A DNA stretch of 9,971 nucleotides, from positions 1 through 9,971 of the forward strand of contig JBCAXE010000070.1 in NCBI GenBank assembly GCA_038534195.1, written 5' to 3'. The notes beneath the pieces were generated by a model. The model saw nothing but the letters and a program-made list of their open reading frames with translations, made no database searches and had not been told where the DNA came from. Within the stretch, counting starts at the first letter, position 1; every line of letters starts with the position of its first letter. The stretch is from JAJFFW01 sp038534195 (GTDB lineage Bacteria; Pseudomonadota; Alphaproteobacteria; Caulobacterales; Parvularculaceae). Made by a program: the position numbers and the translations under genes. Positions 4,601 through 9,971 of this stretch are shown here, piece after piece.

Positions 4601-7342
4601 ATGAAGCCAATGACCGAAATAACGCCTGAGATTGTCGCCGAGCATGGGCTCAGCCCTGAGGAATTTGAGCAGATCAAGGGCCATCTCGGCCGTGAGCCGA
4701 ACCTCCTGGAGCTCGGCATCTTCTCGGTCATGTGGTCAGAGCACTGTTCCTACAAATCATCGCGCAAGCATTTGAAGAAGCTCCCCACGTCGGCGCCGTG
4801 GGTGATTTGCGGGCCCGGCGAGAACGCCGGCGTGATTGATATCGGCGAGGGTCTCGCCGCCATCTTCAAGATGGAAAGCCACAACCATCCGAGCTTTATC
4901 GAGCCCTATCAGGGCGCGGCCACCGGCGTCGGCGGCATCATGCGCGACGTCTTCACGATGGGCGCGCGCCCCGTCGCCAACATGAACGCGCTGCGCTTCG
5001 GCGCGTGGGACCATCCGAAGACGCGCCACCTCGTTTCCGGCGTGGTCGCGGGGATCGGCGGTTACGGCAACTGCATGGGCGTGCCGACGGTGGGCGGCGA
5101 GACAAACTTCCATGCCGGCTATAACGGCAATATCCTCGTCAACGCGATGACGGTGGGCGTCGCCGATAAGAACAAAATCTTCTATTCCGCCGCGCGCGGC
5201 GCCGGAAATCCGGTCGTCTATGTGGGCTCGAAAACCGGGCGCGATGGTATCCACGGGGCCACGATGGCGTCCGCTGAATTCGACGACGCGTCGGAGGAAA
5301 AACGCCCCACGGTGCAGGTAGGCGATCCGTTTACGGAAAAACTCCTCCTGGAGGCGTGCCTTGAACTGATGGCGTCTGACGCCATCATCGCCATTCAGGA
5401 TATGGGCGCGGCGGGCCTGACCTCGTCGTCGGTGGAAATGGCGGCCAAGGGCGGGCGCGGCTTCGAGCTTGATCTCGATCAGGTGCCCCAGCGCGAAGAG
5501 AACATGACCGCCTATGAGATGATGCTCTCTGAAAGCCAGGAGCGCATGTTGATGGTCCTGCGCCCGGACCGGGAAGCGGACGCCAAGGCGATCTTCGACA
5601 AATGGGGGCTCGATTTCGCCGTTATCGGCCACACCACTGAGACCGGCTTCCTCACGATCAAACATCAGGGCGAGGTGTGCGCGCAATTGCCGGTCAAACC
5701 GCTCGCTGACGCCGCGCCCGAATATGACCGCCCGACGAGCCCGGTTGAAAAACCGGCGCCGCTTGACGATCCGCATGTGACCGTGCGCGAAGCGATGGTG
5801 ACGCTGACCGGCGCGGGGAAAACGCAAGCCGAGATGGAAAGCATCGCCGCGGCTTTCGTGGACGATCGGATCGCGACGCTGGAAGGCGCTGACGGCGCCG
5901 GCTGGTCGGCGATGGACGGCGAGGCGAAAATCTATGTGCGCATGGCGCCGGACGCGACGCCGGAGATCACGTCGCTGGAAGAAGCCGCGCGCAATCTGAA
6001 AGAAACCGGTGTTATCATCGACGCCCATGTGGAGACCCATGACGAGGAAGTGGACGTCGCTGACCGTCCCGGCGCCGACTCCCAATTAACGGCGCTCAGC
6101 CTGCTGATGGAATCGCCGGACCTTTGCTCGCGCCGCTGGATTTGGGAGCGATATGATCACACCGTCATGGGCGATACGGTGATCGCGCCGGGCGGCGACG
6201 CGGCGCTTGTGCGCGTCCATGACACCAACCGCGCGCTCGCGGTCTCCACGGACGTGACGCCGCGTTATGTGAAGGCCGACCCCCATGAGGGCGGCAAGCA
6301 GGCGGTGGCCGAGACCTATCGCAATATTTGCGCGACGGGTGCGGCGCCCCTCGCCATCACCAATTGCCTCAATTTCGGCAATCCGGAACGTCCGGAAATC
6401 ATGGCGCAGTTTGTCGGCGCCGTTGAGGGGATCGCTGAGGCGTGCGAGGCGCTCAACTATCCCGTCATCTCCGGCAATGTGTCGCTCTACAATGAGACAA
6501 ACGGCCAGGCGATCCCGCCGACCCCGGCCATCGGCGGCGTCGGCGTCCTTGAAGACGTGGGCAAGACCGTGCGCATGGGCGGCGCAGTGGCCGGCGACGA
6601 GCTGATCGCGATCGGCGTGACGCGCGGGCATCTAGGCCAGTCGCTTTACCTGCGCGAGCTCTTCGGGCGCGAAGAAGGCCCGCCGCCGCCGGTGGATCTT
6701 GAGGTCGAGCGCAAGAATGGCGAGTTAATCCGTAAGTTGATCAATGAAGGGCTGATCACCGCCTGCCACGACGTGTCGGACGGTGGGATTTTGGTGGCGG
6801 CCGCGGAAATGGCGCTCGCTTCCGGCGAAGGGCTGGAGCTGACGACGCCGGTGAAACAGCGCCGCGCCGCCTTCTGGTTCGGCGAGGATCAGGGGCGCTA
6901 TCTGATCGCCGTTGCGCCAGGCGCGGCCGACACGCTCCTGTTGAAAGCGGCGATGGCGGGCGTTCAGGCCTCCAAGATCGGCCGCTTCGGCGGACAGTTC
7001 CTGCGCCTCGACGCTGATGACGCGATCGGTCTGATCGATCTTTCAACCCTTACCGAGGCCGCCCTGCCTGACTATATGAACGCCGAGTTTGAAACGGAGA
7101 CAAGCCCCATGCCCATGGCCGCCGACGACATCAAGAAAATGGTTCTGGACGCGATGCCCGACGCCGATGTGGAGATCGAAGACCTCGCGGGCGACGGTGA
7201 CCACTATCGCGCCCGCATCGTCTCCTCCGCCTTCAATGGCAAGACCCGCGTGCAACAACATCAGTTGGTGTACAGAGCGCTCAAGGGCAAGATGGGCGGT
7301 GAGCTGCACGCGCTGGCGCTGGAGACTGAAGCGCGGGAGTAG
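4601..7342 (+). CDS. purL: PurL (FGAM synthase subunit II) with internal insertion and C-terminal BolA domain
   Basis: PurL makes FGAM from FGAR, ATP and PurQ-delivered ammonia in de novo purine synthesis. Signature segments are in order: SEHCSYK (46-52), the ESHNHPS ATP/Mg loop (92-98), GGIMRDVFTMGARP (111-124), GDPFTEK (241-247), QDMGAAG (266-272), the second-half opening RRWIWERYDH (511-520), ITNCLNFGNPERPE (586-599), SGNVSLYNE (624-632) and HDVSDGG (723-729). The product is 913 residues, against about 740 for stand-alone PurL. About 95 extra residues lie near 390-490, between the catalytic halves. Residues 837-913 form a complete BolA domain, with DGDHYRA, the VQQHQLVY helix and a terminal LHALAL. 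A start at 4610 (MTEITPE) is equally possible. Neither start has its own Shine-Dalgarno sequence, so coupling to the leader ORF ending at 4600 is likely. purQ and purS are not in the window. Confidence 0.95.
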   Translation: MKPMTEITPEIVAEHGLSPEEFEQIKGHLGREPNLLELGIFSVMWSEHCSYKSSRKHLKKLPTSAPWVICGPGENAGVIDIGEGLAAIFKMESHNHPSFIEPYQGAATGVGGIMRDVFTMGARPVANMNALRFGAWDHPKTRHLVSGVVAGIGGYGNCMGVPTVGGETNFHAGYNGNILVNAMTVGVADKNKIFYSAARGAGNPVVYVGSKTGRDGIHGATMASAEFDDASEEKRPTVQVGDPFTEKLLLEACLELMASDAIIAIQDMGAAGLTSSSVEMAAKGGRGFELDLDQVPQREENMTAYEMMLSESQERMLMVLRPDREADAKAIFDKWGLDFAVIGHTTETGFLTIKHQGEVCAQLPVKPLADAAPEYDRPTSPVEKPAPLDDPHVTVREAMVTLTGAGKTQAEMESIAAAFVDDRIATLEGADGAGWSAMDGEAKIYVRMAPDATPEITSLEEAARNLKETGVIIDAHVETHDEEVDVADRPGADSQLTALSLLMESPDLCSRRWIWERYDHTVMGDTVIAPGGDAALVRVHDTNRALAVSTDVTPRYVKADPHEGGKQAVAETYRNICATGAAPLAITNCLNFGNPERPEIMAQFVGAVEGIAEACEALNYPVISGNVSLYNETNGQAIPPTPAIGGVGVLEDVGKTVRMGGAVAGDELIAIGVTRGHLGQSLYLRELFGREEGPPPPVDLEVERKNGELIRKLINEGLITACHDVSDGGILVAAAEMALASGEGLELTTPVKQRRAAFWFGEDQGRYLIAVAPGAADTLLLKAAMAGVQASKIGRFGGQFLRLDADDAIGLIDLSTLTEAALPDYMNAEFETETSPMPMAADDIKKMVLDAMPDADVEIEDLAGDGDHYRARIVSSAFNGKTRVQQHQLVYRALKGKMGGELHALALETEARE
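5768..6070 (+). other. Unrecognised insertion between the two catalytic halves of PurL
   Basis: This stretch encodes residues about 390-490 of the purL product. From PEYDRP to WIWERYDH the spacing is about 134 residues, whereas remembered ordinary PurL sequences have roughly 40-50. The segment is acidic, keeps the frame and the base composition of the gene, and by eye has a strand-helix-strand-strand-helix-strand order (VREAMVTL, EMESIAAAFV, RIATLEG, EAKIYVRM, LEEAARNL, VIIDAHVE). That order would suit a ferredoxin-like or PurS-like fold, but no sequence motif supports it. The boundaries are approximate. Confidence 0.6.
7096..7099 (+). promoter_or_regulatory. Internal Shine-Dalgarno for the BolA start
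   Basis: GGAG sits nine bases before the in-frame ATG at 7109, inside the PurL-BolA linker. It is positioned exactly as for an independent bolA gene, which suggests the fusion arose by loss of the purL stop, or that both fused and free BolA are translated. Confidence 0.5.
7109..7342 (+). CDS. BolA-family (IbaG/YrbA-like) domain, possible free product from internal start
   Basis: Starting at the internal ATG (residue 837 of the fused frame) gives a 77-residue protein of normal alphaproteobacterial BolA length, beginning MPMAADDIKKMV. It has the acidic loop and histidine DGDHYRA (H868 in fused numbering), the conserved FNGKTRVQQHQLVY segment and the terminal LHALAL histidine (H903). In BolA proteins the loop histidine and this terminal histidine help coordinate a [2Fe-2S] cluster shared with a monothiol glutaredoxin. 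The loop form resembles the IbaG/YrbA class more than E. coli BolA. In many alphaproteobacteria a separate bolA, often with grxD, lies just after purL, so the fusion joins existing neighbours. No glutaredoxin gene follows here. Independent translation is inferred from the GGAG at 7096-7099. Confidence 0.6.
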   Translation: MPMAADDIKKMVLDAMPDADVEIEDLAGDGDHYRARIVSSAFNGKTRVQQHQLVYRALKGKMGGELHALALETEARE

Positions 7343-7360
7343 GGATTTGCCAATTCTCGC

Positions 7361-7388
7361 CGTCATCCTGGCGAAAGTCAGGATGACG
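7361..7388. repeat. Hairpin repeat just after purL
   Basis: CGTCATCCTG (7361-7370) and CAGGATGACG (7379-7388) form a 10-bp stem, extendable by one G-T pair, around an 8-base loop beginning 18 bases past the purL stop. The arms are the same sequence type as the right arm of the repeat at 186-310. No T-run follows directly, so it is better read as a REP-like 3'-end structure than as a proven terminator. Confidence 0.7.
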
Positions 7389-7434
7389 ATGAAATGTATG
7401 GTAGCAAGTGCATTGCGCCGAGGTATCCTTTTTT

Positions 7435-7540
7435 TCCTTCGAGGCCGATCTGCGATCGGCGCCTCAGGGTGAGGACCTTTTTCAATTGCACTCCATACCG
7501 GACCTCATCCTGAGGTGCGAACGAAATGAGCCTCGAAGGA
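7435..7540. repeat. Second palindromic repeat type with long inverted arms
   Basis: TCCTTCGAGG (7435-7444) is the exact inverse of CCTCGAAGGA (7531-7540). Inside these, CCTCAGGGTGAGG (7462-7474) is nearly the inverse of CCTCATCCTGAGG (7502-7514). The left arm also contains CGATC-TGC-GATCG (7445-7457). The family differs from the CCGGACTTGATCCGG type. The whole 106-bp block could extrude as a branched cruciform. It is non-coding and lies in the 413-bp gap between the convergent purL and transporter genes. Confidence 0.7.
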
Positions 7541-7593
7541 TGGCCATATATTGCCGGTCTGTAAGCGGATTAATATTCCCCACTATACCCGAC

Positions 7594-7745
7594 TCCCCGC
7601 GGCTTGACCGCGGGGTCCATGGCGCAACGGGCACTGGCGGTCATTAGTTTAAGGGTCAGAACGGACGCGCCGCAGCAAAGGTTTCTCCAAACACCCACCG
7701 CGTCCCGCGCCGCCCTGGATCCCGGATCAAGTCCGGGATGACGCC
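7594..7745. repeat. Composite repeat with two hairpin arms at the 3' end of the transporter gene
   Basis: The left arm is CCCCGCGG-CTTGA-CCGCGGGG (7595-7615) followed by TCCATGGCGC. The right arm is ATCCCGGA-TCAAG-TCCGGGAT (7719-7739) preceded by GCCCTGGA. The two CTTGA/TCAAG loops are inverses, and the layout copies the repeat at 186-310, with hairpins at both ends and TCCA/TGGA pairs facing inward. It ends about ten bases from the stop codon of the leftward NSS transporter. The 7343-7755 gap holds this, the two preceding repeats and no supportable gene. Confidence 0.7.
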
Positions 7746-7755
7746 CGTGGCGCCA

Positions 7756-9060
7756 TCAATGTCCTGTCGTCAGACCCAACACCAAAATCGCTGCAATCGC
7801 CAGCGGGGCGGCGAAGCGGATGATCGCGCGCCATAGACTGAACATGGCGCCGTTGACGCCGGCGAGTTCGCCGCGCATCGCGTCGGGCGCGGCGATCCAT
7901 CCGGCGAACACCGAAACGAGGAACGCGCCGATGGGCATCATTATCTGACCGGCGGCGAAGTCGATCATCTCGCTTAACGCCGGCCAGAAAATGCTGGCGG
8001 CGCCGATGGCCCAGGCGAGCGCCCCGAGGCCGAGCGTGGCCGTGCGCCGTGTAAGGCCGAATTGCTCTTCGCCAACGACGACCGAAATCATCAGCATGGC
8101 GATCGAAGAGGAAAGCGCGGCCACAAAGGCGAGGAAAAAGAAGGCGCCGCCGATGAGCCCACCGAAGGGCATCGCCGCGAAGGCCGCAGGCATGGCGTTA
8201 AAGATCAGCCCCATTCCAGCGGCGGGGTCGAGGTCGAAGCGGAAGACGATTGGGAAAATCATCAGCCCCGCGACGAGCGCCACGAGCGTGTCGGCGCCGA
8301 CGATCACCGCGCCATTAGAAGCGAGGTCTTCGTCAGGGCTGAGGAACGCGCCGTAGGTCAACATCGCGGCGCCGCCGACGGCGACGGAAAAAAACGCCTG
8401 TCCCATGGCGGCGAGAACCACGGGCGGCGTGATCTCGGAAAAGCGCGGCGCAAAAAGATAGCGGACCGTTTCCGCCGCTGCGCCGGACGCGAGCGCATAG
8501 ACGCTGAGCCCTACGAGCATCACGAAAAACAGCGGCATCAGAATGACGCTGAACCGCTCGATTCCGTCGCGAAGGCCGCGCGCGACGATCGCTATCGTGA
8601 GCCCCATGAACACCGACTGCCAGAAAAACGCCTGCAGCGGTCCGGCGTGGATCGACTGCGCGTCCGTCCAGACGAGACCCGCGAACGAGCTGACGGAGTA
8701 AGCGAGCACCTTGCCCGCGATCACGCCATAGATCGTCAGAACCGAATAGGTGGCGACGACGCCCACCAGCCCAACAACGCCCCACGAGGCAGGCCGCCCG
8801 GCGTCGCGCGCAAGCCTCGCCGTTGATCCGACCGCGGAGAGACCGCCGCGCCGGCCGATCGCCAATTCCGCGGTCAGCACGGGAAAGGCGAGGAGGGCGA
8901 TGCACAGGAGATAGACGAGAACGAACGCCGACCCGCCATTCTCCCCCGCCTGAAACGGAAAGCGCCAGAGATTGCCGAGACCCACCGCCGCGCCGATAGA
9001 CGCCATGAGGAAGGCGAAGCGCGAGGTCCATTGGCGTTTGGTTTTTGTTTGCGCACTCAT
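7756..9060 (-). CDS. Sodium-dependent transporter, NSS/SNF family (LeuT fold)
   Basis: The 434-residue integral membrane protein should couple sodium entry to uptake of an amino acid or related solute across the inner membrane. The first helix carries the family signature GLGNLWRFPFQAGENGG (27-43), with the unwound sodium/substrate region. Helix six has the GQAFFSVAVGG segment (220-230). The eighth-helix sodium-2 pattern AALSSS is at 314-319. About eleven hydrophobic segments can be traced, with the last near 413-431, matching the shorter bacterial members. The substrate cannot be assigned. The start at 9060 has GGGGACC a few bases upstream. soxR ends only 27 bp upstream on the same strand, so the two are likely co-transcribed, an uncommon pairing that suggests expression linked to soxR. 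Confidence 0.9.
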   Translation of the reverse strand: MSAQTKTKRQWTSRFAFLMASIGAAVGLGNLWRFPFQAGENGGSAFVLVYLLCIALLAFPVLTAELAIGRRGGLSAVGSTARLARDAGRPASWGVVGLVGVVATYSVLTIYGVIAGKVLAYSVSSFAGLVWTDAQSIHAGPLQAFFWQSVFMGLTIAIVARGLRDGIERFSVILMPLFFVMLVGLSVYALASGAAAETVRYLFAPRFSEITPPVVLAAMGQAFFSVAVGGAAMLTYGAFLSPDEDLASNGAVIVGADTLVALVAGLMIFPIVFRFDLDPAAGMGLIFNAMPAAFAAMPFGGLIGGAFFFLAFVAALSSSIAMLMISVVVGEEQFGLTRRTATLGLGALAWAIGAASIFWPALSEMIDFAAGQIMMPIGAFLVSVFAGWIAAPDAMRGELAGVNGAMFSLWRAIIRFAAPLAIAAILVLGLTTGH

Positions 9061-9087
9061 CGTCGGGTCCCCGTCGAATATGGTTTT

Positions 9088-9555
9088 TTATCGCGGTTTT
9101 TTAGTCACCGATGTGTCGCCGATCACATAACGCGGTCCCGGGCCGCGGGCCGCCGCGCGATCGTCAGGATTATAGAGCACGCACTTTTTGAGTGATAGAC
9201 ATCCGCAGCCGATACAGCCGTCCAGATTATCGCGTAGCCGCGTCAACATGTCGATGCGCGCGTTCAGGGTCTGGCGCATTTGCCGGCTGATACGGGTCCA
9301 GTCCTTCTGTGTCGGCGTGCGTTCTTTCGGCAGCGCCTTCAGGTGTGTCTTAATATCGTTGATGGTGAGCCCCAATTGCTGGGCGATCATAATAAATGAG
9401 AGCCGGCGGATGTCGGAACGCAGAAACCGCCGCTGGCCGCCCGCATTGCGCATCGGTGCGATCAGGCCTTTTTCTTCGTAGAAGCGAATGGCGGAAACGG
9501 AAAGGCCGGTTCGTCTCGCAAGCTCGCCGATGGGCAGGAGATCATGGGCGCGCAT
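9088..9555 (-). CDS. soxR: Redox-sensitive transcriptional activator SoxR
   Basis: SoxR is a MerR-family dimer whose [2Fe-2S] clusters, when oxidised by redox-cycling compounds or nitric oxide, switch on target promoters. The 155-residue product matches the usual length of about 154. Its N-terminal winged helix-turn-helix begins IGELARRTGLSVSAIRFYEE (9-28), with the following GGQRRF wing (39-44). A dimerisation helix runs to about 110. The cluster motif CIGCGCLSLKKC gives cysteines 114, 117, 119 and 125, the exact C-x2-C-x-C-x5-C spacing of SoxR, which separates it from other MerR proteins. The start at 9555 has TGGAG upstream. It is divergent from a VOC gene, with a SoxR box between them, and lies just upstream of the NSS transporter. 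Confidence 0.96.
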   Translation of the reverse strand: MRAHDLLPIGELARRTGLSVSAIRFYEEKGLIAPMRNAGGQRRFLRSDIRRLSFIMIAQQLGLTINDIKTHLKALPKERTPTQKDWTRISRQMRQTLNARIDMLTRLRDNLDGCIGCGCLSLKKCVLYNPDDRAAARGPGPRYVIGDTSVTKKPR

Positions 9556-9574
9556 AAAAGCTCCAGATAATACC

Positions 9575-9605
9575 TTGACCTCAACTTAGGTTGAGGAATT
9601 AGATT
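9575..9605 (+). promoter_or_regulatory. SoxR box within a MerR-type promoter for the VOC gene
   Basis: CCTCAACTTAGGTTGAGG (9579-9596) closely matches the dyad SoxR operator known from soxS (CCTCAAGTTAACTTGAGG). It overlaps a -35 TTGACC (9575-9580) and a possible -10 TAGATT (9600-9605) with a 19-bp spacer, the overlong spacing that MerR-family activators correct by twisting DNA. The promoter faces the VOC gene. On the other strand TATTAT (9572-9567) could serve soxR, so the site may also allow autoregulation. Confidence 0.88.
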
Positions 9606-9638
9606 TCGCAAATCAGAAATCAAGCGAGGAGACAGGCC

Positions 9639-9971
9639 ATGACGGACGCTGCAATTGAACATGTCAACATAACCGTCAGCGATCCCGCAAAAACCGCGCA
9701 GATGCTTTGCGAGATATTCGGCTGGCGCGTGCGGTGGGAAGGGCCCTCCAAGATGGGCGGCCGCACGGTCCATGTGGGAACGGAAAAGGATTATCTGGCG
9801 GTTTATACTTACGACGCCGTTCAAAAGACGCAAAATTCATCCTATAGCGTGACGGGCGGGTTGAACCATGTGGGCGTCGTCGTCGATGATCTTGAGGCGG
9901 TGGAGGCGCGCGTTAAAGCGGCCGGGCATGAACCGTTCAATCACGGAGAGTATGAACCGGGCCGCCGCTTT
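9639..9971 (+). CDS. VOC-family (glyoxalase/bleomycin-resistance fold) protein, 3' end beyond window
   Basis: The first 111 codons are visible and the frame is still open at the window edge. The sequence opens with IEHVNITVSDP (6-16), the usual first strand of the vicinal-oxygen-chelate fold with a candidate metal histidine H8, then the LCEIFGWRVRW segment (23-33). The second repeat begins LNHVGVVVDDLEAV (75-88) with H77. These proteins bind a divalent metal and act as lyases, dioxygenases or drug-binding resistance proteins; the specific reaction is not readable. GAGGAG (9626-9631) lies seven bases before the ATG. The SoxR-box promoter directly upstream makes this the likely SoxR target, consistent with detoxifying redox-active compounds or reactive electrophiles. 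Confidence 0.88.
   Translation, partial: MTDAAIEHVNITVSDPAKTAQMLCEIFGWRVRWEGPSKMGGRTVHVGTEKDYLAVYTYDAVQKTQNSSYSVTGGLNHVGVVVDDLEAVEARVKAAGHEPFNHGEYEPGRRF

Noticed and set aside
4757..6085. 442-residue open frame antisense to purL
   Set aside because: It is histidine- and arginine-rich, as expected of the complement of a GC-biased gene. purL motifs fully explain the locus.
7429..7435. Run of seven T as an intrinsic terminator for purL
   Set aside because: No stem-loop lies immediately upstream; the nearest hairpin ends about 40 bases earlier.
8062..8826. 254-residue open frame antisense to the NSS transporter
   Set aside because: The highly charged, low-complexity translation is typical of an antisense shadow, and the transporter signature on the other strand is unambiguous.
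9462..9833. 123-residue minus-strand frame covering the soxR promoter
   Set aside because: It overlaps the SoxR box, the well-supported VOC gene and the start of soxR, and has no domain.

Overview
The window looks like chromosomal DNA of a GC-rich alphaproteobacterium. The evidence is the strong G/C bias at third codon positions, the PurL and BolA sequence types, and palindromic intergenic repeats of the kind common in that class. I cannot fix the family from sequence alone. No tRNA, rRNA, transposase, integrase or CRISPR array is visible, and most genes are housekeeping or stress-response genes.

Layout, left to right. Positions 1-342 hold no supportable gene but contain a 125-bp palindromic repeat. 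On the minus strand follow a BNR/Asp-box propeller protein (343-1278) and a small exported DUF4174 protein (1502-1960). The DUF4174 gene diverges from an exported metal-dependent amidohydrolase (2088-3356). That gene converges on a stand-alone arsenite methyltransferase, arsM (3431-4486), across a perfect palindrome that contains the amidohydrolase stop codon. arsM diverges from purL (4601-7342). purL is followed by a 413-bp gap packed with palindromic repeats. Next, on the minus strand, come a sodium-dependent NSS-family transporter (7756-9060) and soxR (9088-9555), which sit close enough to form a soxR-transporter unit. A SoxR operator separates soxR from a divergent glyoxalase-fold (VOC) gene that runs off the right end.

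The most unusual gene is purL. It encodes 913 residues, against about 740 for a normal stand-alone PurL. Two additions explain the excess: roughly 95 unrecognised residues between the two catalytic halves, and a complete BolA-family domain of about 77 residues fused in frame at the C-terminus. The BolA start codon and its own Shine-Dalgarno sequence are still present inside the fused frame, so free BolA may also be made. purL also lacks an obvious ribosome site of its own. It lies directly after an 18-codon leader ORF that has a strong one, which suggests translational coupling.

The right end is a compact redox module. SoxR has its [2Fe-2S] cysteines, and an 18-bp SoxR box lies between a TTGACC -35 and a -10 spaced 19 bp apart, facing the VOC gene. 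The VOC gene is therefore probably induced by redox-active compounds, and the NSS transporter may be co-transcribed with soxR.
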